Counted from the stretch's first letter, positions 48,514 to 56,717 are shown. The stretch is DNA of 64,000 nucleotides from Thiomonas sp. X19 (GCF_900089495.1 NZ_LT605203.1:1649060-1713059), one strand, 5' to 3'. Made by a program: numbers and translations. The notes: generated from the sequence alone by a model not told the origin.

Positions 48514-49061
48514 GCGCCGCCGACACCGATATCACCACGAAACCTGCAACACCCAGCGTGTTCGACTTCAGCGCCACCGACATCCACGGCCAGGCGCAGT
48601 CGCTGGCGCAATGGCGCGGCAAGGTGCTGCTCATCGTCAACACCGCCAGCGCCTGCGGCTTCACGCCGCAATACGCCGGGCTGCAGGCGCTGCACCACGC
48701 CTACCGCGACCGGGGCTTCGAGGTTCTGGCCTTTCCCTGCAACCAGTTTGGCGCGCAGGAGCCGGGCACGCCGGAACAGATCGCCCAGTTTTGCAGCATC
48801 AACTACGGCGTCGAATTTCCGCTGTTCGACAAGATCGATGTCAACGGCGCCCATACCCACCCGCTGTGGCGCTGGCTCAAGGACCAGGCCAGCGGCGTGC
48901 TCGGCACCGAAGCCGTCAAATGGAATTTCACCAAATTCCTGGTTGGCCGCGACGGTCAGGTGATCCGCCGCTACGCGCCGCAGACCCAGCCGGATGCGCT
49001 GCGGGCCGACATCGAGATCGCGCTGGACAACCCTGTGTCGGCACCCGTGGCTGCCGGTTGA
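48510..49061 (+). CDS. gpx: Glutathione peroxidase family protein
   Basis: A 183-residue thioredoxin-fold peroxidase. The catalytic site is NTASACGFTPQYAGLQALH with Cys rather than Sec, followed by AFPCNQFGAQEPG (Gln, second Cys) and VKWNFTKFLVGRDG (Trp/Asn). Cys-type bacterial Gpx usually uses thioredoxin to reduce hydroperoxides. It has no signal peptide and so is cytoplasmic. It overlaps the DMT permease gene by four bases. Confidence 0.93.
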   Translation: MSAADTDITTKPATPSVFDFSATDIHGQAQSLAQWRGKVLLIVNTASACGFTPQYAGLQALHHAYRDRGFEVLAFPCNQFGAQEPGTPEQIAQFCSINYGVEFPLFDKIDVNGAHTHPLWRWLKDQASGVLGTEAVKWNFTKFLVGRDGQVIRRYAPQTQPDALRADIEIALDNPVSAPVAAG

Positions 49062-49103
49062 TCCGGCCAGGGTCGGTCCAGTTCGACACGGTTCGGCCCG
49101 CTC

Positions 49104-50330
49104 TCAGTTCCGCAAGGCTTCGTCGAGGAACTCCAGCCAGTGCTGCACCGGCATGGTGGTGCCGGCTTGCAAGTGTTGGATGCAGCCGATGTTGGCGCTG
49201 AGGATGCGCTGCGGCGCCACATGCGCCAGGTGCTTGAGCTTGCGCTCGCGCAACTGTTTCGACAAATCCGCCTGCAGCACGGAGTAGGTGCCGGCCGAGC
49301 CGCAGCACAGGTGGCTCTCCGCCGGCAGGCTGACGCTGAAACCCAGGCCGCGCAGCAGCGCTTCCACCTGCCCGCCCAGGCGCTGGCCATGTTGCAAGGT
49401 GCAGGGCGGGTGCCAGGCCAGGTTTTCGGCCGGCTTGTGCCGGAGCTTGGCGGCGATGTGCTCGCCGTGCGCGGCGAGGAATTCGATCGGGTCGCGTGCG
49501 AGTGCGGAGATGCGTGCGGCCTTGTCGGCATAGGCCGGATCGTGCCGCAGTTCACGGCCGTAGTCCTTCACCAGCACGCCGCAGCCTGAGGCATTGACGA
49601 CGATGGCCTCGACCATGCCACGCTCGACTTGTGGCCACCAGGCGTCGATGTTGCGGCGCATGTCGGCCAGCGCCCCGTCGTGGTCGCTCAGGTGCTGGCG
49701 GATGGCGCCGCAGCAGCCGGCACCTTCGGCCACCAGCGCCTGCACCCCCAGGGCGTCGAGCACGCGGGCGGTGGCGGCGTTGATGTTCGGCGCCATGGCC
49801 GGTTGCACGCAGCCGGCCAGCATCAGCACCTTGCGCGCGTGTTCGCGCGTCGGCCAGGCGCTGGCCGGTGTCGCCGGCGGCACCTTCTCTCTCAGCGATT
49901 TGGGCACCAGCGGCTTGAGCGCCTGGCCGAGCTTCATCGCCGTGCCGAACAGCGGCGAGGTGAGGCCTTCTTTCAGCGCCCAGCGTTTGGCGCGTTCAGC
50001 CATTGGGCGCTGCACCTTGGCGTCCACCACACGGCGGCCGATGTCCACCAACTGGCCGTAGGCCACGCCGGAGGGGCAGGCGGTTTCGCAATTGCGGCAG
50101 GTGAGGCAGCGGTCCAGATGCTGCTGGGTGCTGCGCGTGGGCGCGGCGCCTTCGAGCACCTGCTTGATGAGGTAGATGCGTCCGCGCGGGCCATCCAGTT
50201 CGTCGCCCAGCAACTGGTAGGTGGGGCAGGTGGCGGTGCAAAAACCGCAATGCACGCAGGCGCGCAGGATGCTCTGGGCCTGCTGGCCGTCGGGCGTGCC
50301 GGCGAATTCGGGGGAGAGTCGGGTTTCCAT
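49104..50330 (-). CDS. glcF: Glycolate oxidase iron-sulfur subunit
   Basis: A 408-residue protein with two 4Fe-4S motifs near the N-terminus (ACVHCGFCTATCPTY and CLTCRNCETACPSGV) and two CCG-type domains with LMLAGCVQPAMAPNIN, GAGCCGAIRQHL and CCGSAGTYSVLQ. It transfers electrons from GlcD/GlcE to the quinone pool. The start at 50330 (METRLSPEF) is the family start; the frame is open further upstream through the glcE region. It is the last gene of the glcDEF string, 86 bases after glcE. Confidence 0.95.
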   Translation of the reverse strand: METRLSPEFAGTPDGQQAQSILRACVHCGFCTATCPTYQLLGDELDGPRGRIYLIKQVLEGAAPTRSTQQHLDRCLTCRNCETACPSGVAYGQLVDIGRRVVDAKVQRPMAERAKRWALKEGLTSPLFGTAMKLGQALKPLVPKSLREKVPPATPASAWPTREHARKVLMLAGCVQPAMAPNINAATARVLDALGVQALVAEGAGCCGAIRQHLSDHDGALADMRRNIDAWWPQVERGMVEAIVVNASGCGVLVKDYGRELRHDPAYADKAARISALARDPIEFLAAHGEHIAAKLRHKPAENLAWHPPCTLQHGQRLGGQVEALLRGLGFSVSLPAESHLCCGSAGTYSVLQADLSKQLRERKLKHLAHVAPQRILSANIGCIQHLQAGTTMPVQHWLEFLDEALRN

Positions 50331-50416
50331 GAAGGCAGGAAGGAGGGGTCGGTGAGGCGGAGGCGGTGAGGCGGGGGCGGTGAGACGCGAAGGGCGGGAG
50401 GTCGTCGGCGCTGGGT

Positions 50417-51541
50417 TCAGCCGGCCATCACCGTCGGAAAGATGCCGTGAGGATCGAAGGCGCGCTTGATCTCGCGGTGGATGCGGTCCAGCGGCGGCGC
50501 TGGCGGGGTGAACACCGGCGTGTCCGGGTCGCCGCCGCGAAAGCGCGTGGCGTGGCCACCGGCCCGTGCGGCGGCTTCGCGCATCACGGCGGCGGGCAGT
50601 GCGGTTTTGAGCCAGCGCTGGGCGCCGCCCCATTCGATGAGCAGATCGCCCTGCAGGCGCATGGGCGGTGTGGTGGGCGGCACCGCCAGGCGCCACAGGG
50701 CTTCGCCGGCGGCTCCGGGTTGCGCCCAGGTGGTGGCGAACCAGGGCAGGGTTTGCTCGCGCAGGCCTTGCCACAACGCGGCTGCCGCGGCATCGTCCAC
50801 GCGCTGCCCACCCAGACGGGCGCAGGCGGCGGCCACTGCAGCCTGTGCGCCGCGCAGGCGCAGGTGGAGGTGGTGATCGGAGCCATCGCCGCCACAGCAC
50901 CAGGCGCTGGCGGCGATGGGCAGCGGCTGGCCGCCCCAGAGGTTGACCTGCTCGATCGCGCGCTCCTTGCTCATCTCGAACACCAGCGTGGCGTCGGCCG
51001 GGGCGCGCGGCAGCACCTTGAGCGAGACTTCCAGAATGGCGCCGAGCGAGCCCATCGACCCCACCAGCAGGCGCGAGACGTCGAAGCCGGCGACGTTCTT
51101 CATCACCTGGCCGCCGAAATGCAGCACCTCGGCGCGGCCGCTCAGCAGCACCGCGCCCAGCACATAGTCGCGCACCGCGCCGGCGCCCTGGCGGGCGGGA
51201 CCGGCAAGCCCTGCCGCCACCATGCCGCCCACCGTGGCGCGGGCGCCGGTGTGGGCGAAATGGGGCGGGTCGAACGGCAGGCATTGGCCTTGGGTCGCAA
51301 GCAGGGCTTCCAGCTCGGCCAGCGGTGTGCCGGCGCGGGCGGTGACGACGAGTTCGGTGGGCTCGTAGCTGACGATGCCGGCGTAGGCATGCAGGTCCAG
51401 CATGGTGCCGGTGCGCGCTTGGCGCGAGGCAGGGTTGAGCCAGGATTTGCTGCCGCCGCCGCGTACGGCAAGCGGGGTGTGGTTGGCTGCTGCCTGCCGC
51501 ACCTGCTCTTGCAGGGTGGCGAGTGTGTCGGATGGGTTCAC
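50417..51541 (-). CDS. glcE: Glycolate oxidase FAD-binding subunit
   Basis: A 374-residue FAD-binding protein with the PCMH/VAO fold: TPLAVRGGGSKSWL, PFDPPHFAHTGARATVGGMVAAGLAGP, and VMKNVAGFDVSRLLVGSMGSLGAILEVSLKVLP. It forms the glycolate dehydrogenase complex with GlcD and GlcF, oxidising glycolate to glyoxylate. The first credible start is GTG at 51541 (VNPSDTLATLQEQV); the frame continues upstream into non-coding sequence. It follows glcD after 238 bases. Confidence 0.92.
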   Translation of the reverse strand: MNPSDTLATLQEQVRQAAANHTPLAVRGGGSKSWLNPASRQARTGTMLDLHAYAGIVSYEPTELVVTARAGTPLAELEALLATQGQCLPFDPPHFAHTGARATVGGMVAAGLAGPARQGAGAVRDYVLGAVLLSGRAEVLHFGGQVMKNVAGFDVSRLLVGSMGSLGAILEVSLKVLPRAPADATLVFEMSKERAIEQVNLWGGQPLPIAASAWCCGGDGSDHHLHLRLRGAQAAVAAACARLGGQRVDDAAAAALWQGLREQTLPWFATTWAQPGAAGEALWRLAVPPTTPPMRLQGDLLIEWGGAQRWLKTALPAAVMREAAARAGGHATRFRGGDPDTPVFTPPAPPLDRIHREIKRAFDPHGIFPTVMAG

Positions 51542-51779
51542 GGGTTCAGGCGATGAAAGGGTGGATCGAGTCCTGGGGTTCACGCCCTCCACACGGCGTG
51601 GGGAGGGTTGGGGAAGGGAGGGTTGTTGCGCATCGCGGCTCCCCCTCCCGGCCTCCCCCACCAGTGGGGGAGGTGAGAACAGCGCTGCGCGACGTGCTGG
51701 TTGCCATCACGGTCCCTTTCCGTCCACCGCAGTTTGTGGAGGAGAAACAGAAGCGCTCCGGGCGGGGTGAGTGCGCGGC
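51542..51779 (-). other. glcD-glcE intergenic region with 10-bp-arm hairpin
   Basis: No gene lies between glcD and glcE. CCTCCCCCAC (51652-51661) and GTGGGGGAGG (51664-51673) form a tight hairpin with a two-base loop, surrounded by purine-rich GGGAGGG tracts. Such a stem could attenuate transcription between glcD and glcE or stabilise the glcD message end. Confidence 0.5.
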
Positions 51780-53273
51780 TCAAAAGCGTGGCAGCTCCGG
51801 AAACGCCACGCGCCCGCCGCGCACATGCATCTTGCCGTACTCGGCGCAACGCGCGTGGCTGGGGATGTTCTTGCCCGGGTTGAGGTGCTCGGCGGGGTCG
51901 AAGGCGCGGCGCATGGCCAGGAACTGTTCGAGTTCCTCGGGGCTGAACTGCACGCACATGGAGTTGATTTTTTCCAGCCCCACGCCATGCTCGCCGGTGA
52001 TGGAGCCGCCCATCTCGACGCAGGCCTCCAGGATTTTCGCGCCGAAGGCCTCGGCGCGCTCCAGTTCGCCGGTCTGGTTGGCGTCGAACAAGATCAGCGG
52101 GTGCAAATTGCCGTCGCCGGCATGGAACACGTTGACGCAGCGCAGCGCGAACTCGCGCTCCATGCCCTGGATGGCCAGCAACATGTCGGCGATGCGCTTG
52201 CGCGGGATGGTGCCGTCCATGCAGTAGTAGTCGGGCGAGATGCGGCCCGAGGCGGGGAAGGCGTTCTTGCGCCCGCTCCAGAAGCGCAGGCGCTCGGCCT
52301 CGTCGCGGCTGATGGTCAGGGCCGTGGCGCCGCAGCCTTGCAGCACGGCGAGCATGCGGCCGATTTCCTCCTCCACCTCCTCCGGCGTGCCGTCGGACTC
52401 GCACAGCAGAATGGCGGCGGCGTCCAGGTCGTAGCCGGCGTGGACGAAGGACTCGACCGCCGCCGTCATGGGCTTGTCCATCATCTCCAGCCCGGCCGGG
52501 ATGATGCCGTCGGCGATCAGGCTGGCCACGGCGTCGCCGGCCTTGCGCAGATCGTCGAAGCTGGCCATGATGCAGCGCGCCAGCACAGGCTTCGGAATGA
52601 GCTTGACGGTGACTTCGGTGACGACCATCAGCATGCCCTCGCTGCCGATGACCACGGCCAGAAGATCCGGCCCCGCGCAGTCGCCGGCCAGATTGCCCAC
52701 CGTGATGGGCTCGCCCTCCACGGTGTAGCCGCGCACTTGCAGCACGTTGTGCACGGTGAGGCCGTATTTCAGGCAATGCACGCCGCCGGAGTTCTCCGCC
52801 ACGTTGCCACCGATGGTGCAGGCGATCTGGCTGGAGGGGTCGGGCGCATAGTACAGGCCGTGGGGCGCGGCGGCTTCGGAAATGGCCAGGTTGCGCACGC
52901 CGCATTCCACCGTGGCCGTGCGCGCCAGCTTGTCGATGGCCTTGATGCGGTTGAAGCGCGAGAGCGCCAGCAGCACGCCCTCGGCATGCGGCAGCGCCCC
53001 GCCCGACAGCCCGGTGCCCGCGCCGCGCGCCACCACGGGCACGTGCAGGTGGTGGCAAACGCGCAACACCGCGGCCACCTGGGCCTCGGTCTCCGGCAGC
53101 GCCACGACCATCGGCTTCTGCCGGTAGACGGACAGGCCGTCGCATTCGTAGGGGGTTACATCCTCGCGCTGCCACAGCAGGCAGGAGGCAGGCAGCACGT
53201 CCGTCAGGGCGGCCACCACCTCGGCTTGGCGCCTCGCGCGCGCGGCGAGGTCTTGGGGGATGGGGGCATTCAT
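51780..53273 (-). CDS. glcD: Glycolate oxidase subunit GlcD
   Basis: A 497-residue FAD-linked oxidase. The PCMH FAD domain has VPVVARGAGTGLSGGALPH, DPSSQIACTIGGNVAENSGGVHCLKYG and GSEGMLMVVTEVTVKL. The C-terminal oxidase domain has FHAGDGNLHPLILFD and GGSITGEHGVGLEK. It oxidises glycolate or D-lactate, passing electrons through GlcE/GlcF to quinone. It is the first gene of the minus-strand glcDEF set. A second, shorter GlcD-like protein is encoded at 62289-63698. Confidence 0.95.
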   Translation of the reverse strand: MNAPIPQDLAARARRQAEVVAALTDVLPASCLLWQREDVTPYECDGLSVYRQKPMVVALPETEAQVAAVLRVCHHLHVPVVARGAGTGLSGGALPHAEGVLLALSRFNRIKAIDKLARTATVECGVRNLAISEAAAPHGLYYAPDPSSQIACTIGGNVAENSGGVHCLKYGLTVHNVLQVRGYTVEGEPITVGNLAGDCAGPDLLAVVIGSEGMLMVVTEVTVKLIPKPVLARCIMASFDDLRKAGDAVASLIADGIIPAGLEMMDKPMTAAVESFVHAGYDLDAAAILLCESDGTPEEVEEEIGRMLAVLQGCGATALTISRDEAERLRFWSGRKNAFPASGRISPDYYCMDGTIPRKRIADMLLAIQGMEREFALRCVNVFHAGDGNLHPLILFDANQTGELERAEAFGAKILEACVEMGGSITGEHGVGLEKINSMCVQFSPEELEQFLAMRRAFDPAEHLNPGKNIPSHARCAEYGKMHVRGGRVAFPELPRF

Positions 53274-53556
53274 GGTTGCGGGCTTGTGAACGCAAGTTGG
53301 TTTTATGGATTGTTTCAAACCATAGCGCAGCCCATGTTGCAGTGCATGAGGGACAAACCCGACGCAGGCGTGAACGCCGGGCAAAGCTGTCTTGATCGGG
53401 ATGGGGGTAAAGCGCGTGGCGCGGCGGTGCGGGCGCGGCAAAAACGCCGCATGCATCGCGGGAAGCCCATGCCTGGCGCGAAACAGTTCGATACAAAAAT
53501 CGCCAGCAAACACCGCGTTCGATGCGCTCAAAGCCAGCCGAGCACGATTAGCATCA

Positions 53557-53586
53557 AACTACAAGGGCTTCCCCATACGTCAAGCA
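53557..53586 (+). repeat. Left direct repeat flanking the cassette/IS island
   Basis: AACTACAAGGGCTTCCCC followed by ATACGTCAAGCA. The right partner at 56530-56560 shares the same 18 bases and ends in ATGTCAAGCA. The pair flanks the IS element and the two cassette-like genes, so it marks the island edges or repeats the start of the same cassette type. Confidence 0.7.
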
Positions 53587-53771
53587 AAAGTTGAGGTGTG
53601 GCCCGCGCAGCGGGCCATCTTTCCATCTTGATTCAAAGCCAACCAGCCGGGCATAGGGGACGAAGAGGAACAACAAGGTGCGGACTGGCCAAACTACAAA
53701 CGGTCATTCGTGTGGCATGTCATTTGCCACGGACCCTGATGAGAACCGCACGCGGGGGACCCATTCGTTAG

Positions 53772-53914
53772 TCGGCAATCTGGCCGCCCTTGAGTTCATC
53801 GGTCACGCCCCGCGCAGGTCCAAACCTGTTGTCATCAACGCCTGCCGTCACGCGGCGGTCGAAAGCAATTCTCCTGAAGTTGATGTCATCGTGACACGTT
53901 GTCTGGCCCGGCGC
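53772..53914 (-). ncRNA. Possible bridge/guide RNA region of the IS110 element
   Basis: These 143 bases lie 3' of the transposase gene inside the element. In IS1111-type members of IS110 the non-coding RNA that guides target and donor recognition is encoded at this end. No structure was computed; the call rests on position and family only. Confidence 0.3.
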
Positions 53915-54931
53915 TCAAGACGGCAGCGCGAAGCCTTCGCCCTGACGCAACACCGCCCAGGCCATGCGTGCGTTCTTCGCCGCAATGGCCACCACCGCCT
54001 TCCAGTAGCCGCGTCGTGCCTCCAGGGCCACAGCCCATCGGCTGGTGGCATCGGTCTTGTTCTTGGCCGCCGCCAGCATGGCTCTAGCCCCCAGGATCAG
54101 CAGCATGCGCAAGTCGCTGTCCGCCGCTTTGGTGATGCGCCCCAGCCGGGTCTTGCCTCCCGAGCTGTATTGGCCCGGCGCCAAACCCAGCCAGGCGGCG
54201 AACTGCCGACCGCAATCGAAGTCGTGCCCGTTGCCGATCATGGCCAACATGCAGGTTGCCGTGGTCTCGCCTACACCGCTGAGTTGCATCAGGCGCTTGG
54301 CCCGCACGTCCTCCTTGGCCATGGCCTTGATGTGTTGGTCGTACTGCGTGATGCGCTCGTCCAGTCGGGTGACCTCGCTGAGGAGATCGCCAATGACGAT
54401 GTTGGCGTAACCCGGCAGGTCCTCCAGACAGTCGCAGGCACGCCGGCGCACGGTGGCGGCCTTGAGCGGCAGCACGATGCCGAACTCGCTCAAGCAGCCG
54501 CGAATGCGGTTGAGTGTGGCTGTGCGCTGCTCGACAAAGCCTTGCCGGGCCCGGTGCACCATCAGCAGAGACTGCTGTTCCAGGGTCTTGATCGGCACAA
54601 AGCGCATGTGCGGGCGCCGCACAGCTTCGCAGATCGCCGCAGCATCGGCCGCATCGTTCTTGCCCCGCTTGCCGCTCATGCGGTAGGGCGTGACGAACTT
54701 CGGCGCGATCAGACGCACGGTGTGGCCCGACGCCTGAAACAGCCGGGCCCAGTGGTGCGCGCCCGAGCAGGCTTCCATGCCAATCACGCAAGGCGGCAGC
54801 GCCGCGATCAGCTCATGCAGCTTGTCGCGCGGCACGGCCGGACGCAGTAGTTCGGCTTTGCCAGCCTCGTTGACCCCGTGCACCGCAAAAACAGACTTGG
54901 CAAGATCAATGCCAACGCTCAGAATCACCAT
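53915..54931 (-). CDS. IS110-family (IS1111-type) transposase
   Basis: A 338-residue DEDD recombinase. The N-terminal RuvC-like domain has SVGIDLAKSVFAVHGV (Asp), IGMEACSGAHHWARLF (Glu) and GKNDAADAAAICEAV (Asp-Asp). The C-terminal Transposase_20 domain has QLSGVGETTATCMLAMIGN and SSGGKTRLGRITKAADSDLRMLLI, holding the serine nucleophile region. The HGVNE.GK and MEACSGAHHWAR wording is that of the IS1111 subgroup. The frame is intact. The ATG at 54931 was preferred to one 15 codons upstream. Confidence 0.93.
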   Translation of the reverse strand: MVILSVGIDLAKSVFAVHGVNEAGKAELLRPAVPRDKLHELIAALPPCVIGMEACSGAHHWARLFQASGHTVRLIAPKFVTPYRMSGKRGKNDAADAAAICEAVRRPHMRFVPIKTLEQQSLLMVHRARQGFVEQRTATLNRIRGCLSEFGIVLPLKAATVRRRACDCLEDLPGYANIVIGDLLSEVTRLDERITQYDQHIKAMAKEDVRAKRLMQLSGVGETTATCMLAMIGNGHDFDCGRQFAAWLGLAPGQYSSGGKTRLGRITKAADSDLRMLLILGARAMLAAAKNKTDATSRWAVALEARRGYWKAVVAIAAKNARMAWAVLRQGEGFALPS

Positions 54932-55066
54932 GGTCTTCCCCTTCCGGATGCGTTGATGAGAAACAGCGCTTCCCATCGTGGCACTCAGTTGCCGGTTGCC
55001 GCAAGGCGCCCAGTTCGGGACGGGGAAGTCCCTTTCATTCGTTAGCCGCTAGGGAGGAAGAAAAGG

Positions 55067-55810
55067 ATGGAAGTCACCCTTGCGTCTGTTATTGTCCTTG
55101 GGGCTACAGCAGTTATCCTCAACCTCGGTCGTTTCGCGAACAAGTCGCCATATTCTGTAAGCGTCCTGGAATACATCAATACCCAATCTAAATATCAAGC
55201 TCTACTATTGAGCGTGGCTGGGGTGGTTTTGTTTTGCCTCTATTCCGTGAATGCTGCAAATCTTTGGTCGTTCCTTACACCGGGTAAAATTGCCGCACCT
55301 GCCAAGGGAGTGCCATGGCTGGGAATCTCGGATAATCAGTCATGGGCTAGCGTAGGAGCCAGTCTCTCGTTTTTTATCACTCTCGCTACATCGACCTTCG
55401 TCTATTTGCAGTTCCGTAAATCTGGAGAAGGTCTAAAACAAGCCCTTCCCTATCTGCCGTGGGTTCTACTGTTTTCCCTCACTAATTCATTCTCGGAAGA
55501 GGTGGTTTACCGTCTCGGAATTATTGTTCCGCTCGTTGGTTCCGTTGATACCAACTACATTCTCCTCTTTTCGGCTGCGGCCTTTGGCGCGCCGCACCTT
55601 CGTGGCATGCCTAACGGTATAGTTGGTGCATTAATGGCGGGGTTTCTTGGCTGGTTGCTGGCAAAGTCGATGATCGAAACAAATGGTATTTTTTGGGCAT
55701 GGTTCATCCATTTCTTGCAGGACATCGTTATTTTTTCTGCTTTCGTCATGGCGGCGGCTAACCGTGCATTCGAGAGGGACGCGCCAAAAGCGGCGCGTCC
55801 CTCAATTTGA
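55067..55810 (+). CDS. CPBP-family intramembrane metalloprotease
   Basis: A 247-residue membrane protein with about six to seven helices. The CPBP/Rce1 motifs are present: SFSEEVVYRLG (EExxxR) near residue 145, AAFGAPHLRG (FxxxH) near residue 170 and FIHFLQDIVIF (second His motif) near residue 220. Such proteins process prenylated or bacteriocin-related substrates or give bacteriocin immunity. AGGGAGGAAG gives a strong ribosome site. The last ~16 residues (RAFERDAPKAARPSI) are encoded by the attC site itself, so the C-terminus is a by-product of cassette structure. Confidence 0.85.
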   Translation: MEVTLASVIVLGATAVILNLGRFANKSPYSVSVLEYINTQSKYQALLLSVAGVVLFCLYSVNAANLWSFLTPGKIAAPAKGVPWLGISDNQSWASVGASLSFFITLATSTFVYLQFRKSGEGLKQALPYLPWVLLFSLTNSFSEEVVYRLGIIVPLVGSVDTNYILLFSAAAFGAPHLRGMPNGIVGALMAGFLGWLLAKSMIETNGIFWAWFIHFLQDIVIFSAFVMAAANRAFERDAPKAARPSI

Positions 55811-55819
55811 ACGTCGGAC
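55756..55819 (+). repeat. attC-like recombination site 1
   Basis: GGCTAAC (R'') at 55756-55762, stem GAGGGACGCGCC (55774-55785) with GGCGCGTCCCTC (55792-55803), loop AAAAGC, then TTTGAAC (L') and GTCGGAC (R' of the next cassette) at 55813-55819. The 64-base length and the order R''-L''-stem-L'-R' fit integron attC sites. Confidence 0.7.
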
Positions 55820-55827
55820 ACCATAAG

Positions 55828-56460
55828 ATGCGCCAGTCTCTTGTCCTCAATCCTCCTGTGCATGGACAATGGGCAATAATGAACCCACCAGGCCACGCGA
55901 AACTCGCGTTTGACTTCTTGGCTGTTGATGACAATAAGTCGCCGTACAAAGATGTGAGTCTGCTCCGCCACGTTACCTCCACCATTACAGTCGAGAATAC
56001 TCTGGCATGGGATCAACCTGTTTTCTCGGTCATGGACGGAACTGTAGTCGCGGCAAGCGATGGCGCACCGGATAGGGAGCGCATCAGTATGGTCAGAGAC
56101 TTGTTTCGGCTCATGCTATTTGGTCCGAAAATGGTTCCACCATTCTCAGCCTTGGGAGGAAATTACGTCATTCTGAAATGCGGCGACGTCTACCCGCTCT
56201 ATGCACATCTGAAGAAAGGTTCCGTCTGCGTACGTCCCGGCGACATCGCGCGCAACGGTGATCTTTTGGGCAAAGTTGGAAATTCGGGGTCTTCACTTCA
56301 GCCTCATCTTCATTTCCAAGTCATGAATACCCCAGATCCCTTCCCTCTGTTCAAGAACCTTGTGCCCTTTGCAATCTCCGCCGCAAGCAGACGAAACGAG
56401 AAACAATGGGAGCCAGTCGTCCGCAATGGATTGAAAAATGGCGACCATCTACGGTTGTGA
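55828..56460 (+). CDS. M23-like metallopeptidase, second cassette gene
   Basis: A 210-residue protein with the M23/LytM beta-core: PVFSVMDGTVVAASDG, GGNYVILKCGDVYPLYAHLKKGSV, and VRPGDIARNGDLLGKVGNSGSSLQPHLHFQV with the zinc-binding HxH. The first metal ligand region reads HAKLAFDFLAVDD, a YAFDF-type variant. No signal peptide is seen, so the place of action is unclear. A TTG at 55807 is in frame but lies in the attC; the ATG at 55828 is preferred. Composition is low-GC like its neighbour. Confidence 0.75.
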   Translation: MRQSLVLNPPVHGQWAIMNPPGHAKLAFDFLAVDDNKSPYKDVSLLRHVTSTITVENTLAWDQPVFSVMDGTVVAASDGAPDRERISMVRDLFRLMLFGPKMVPPFSALGGNYVILKCGDVYPLYAHLKKGSVCVRPGDIARNGDLLGKVGNSGSSLQPHLHFQVMNTPDPFPLFKNLVPFAISAASRRNEKQWEPVVRNGLKNGDHLRL

Positions 56461-56472
56461 GGTGCCGATGGT

Positions 56473-56541
56473 GCCCAACCCTACGGTCAACCGGACCTGC
56501 GCGAAAAGCCGCGCAGGTCCGGTTGCTTGAACTACAAGGGC
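56473..56541 (+). repeat. attC-like recombination site 2
   Basis: GCCCAAC (R'') at 56473-56479, stem of 16-base arms (56488-56503 with 56510-56525, opening CAACCGGACC), loop AAAAGC identical to site 1, then TTGAAC (56527-56532) and a degenerate core TACAAGGGC. It closes the M23-like cassette and runs into the right direct repeat. Confidence 0.7.
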
Positions 56542-56560
56542 TTCCCCCCCATGTCAAGCA
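56530..56560 (+). repeat. Right direct repeat flanking the cassette/IS island
   Basis: AACTACAAGGGCTTCCCC then CCCATGTCAAGCA; partner of 53557-53586. It overlaps the end of attC site 2. Confidence 0.7.
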
Positions 56561-56717
56561 ATGCCGGTCCTTGACGGCGCACTGCGCAGCCGTTCATCGA
56601 ATCACTGGACGTTTCTGATTGAGCCCCAACCTGGCGGTGACATCAAGGGTGTGAACGGATAGCTTTCCAGCGGCCGCGCCGATGGGTTGGGTTCAACTAG
56701 CATGGGTGCGCGCCAAC

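Larger units (their letters stand above)
53274..53914. other. 641-base non-coding stretch spanning the left edge of the accessory island
   Basis: 53274-53556 is the glcD upstream region, with no gene recognised. 53557-53586 is the left direct repeat of the island. TGGCCCGC (53599-53606) and GCGGGCCA (53610-53617) make a hairpin followed by TCTTT. 53618-53771 has no recognised gene. From about 53772 the sequence appears to be IS110-element end DNA, which in IS1111-type elements carries the guide (bridge) RNA. Confidence 0.55.
53772..55035 (-). mobile_element. IS110-family insertion sequence, IS1111-type (ends approximate)
   Basis: Encloses one DEDD transposase gene. Subterminal inverted repeats typical of the IS1111 group are visible: CTGGCCGCC at 53780-53788 and GGCGCCCAG (complement CTGGGCGCC) at 55005-55013. 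CATTCGTTAG occurs on both sides (53762-53771 and 55036-55045), so the element seems to sit beside or inside an attC-like core site. Exact ends cannot be fixed without an empty site. Confidence 0.6.
55041..55819 (+). mobile_element. Integron-type gene cassette 1 (CPBP protease gene plus attC)
   Basis: Begins at the core site GTTAGCC (55041-55047), with a ribosome site and ATG within 26 bases. It ends with an attC-like site starting GGCTAAC (55756-55762), the exact reverse complement of the 5' core, as integrase recombination of one cassette predicts. The composition is clearly less GC-rich than the surrounding chromosome. No integrase gene is in the window. Confidence 0.7.
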
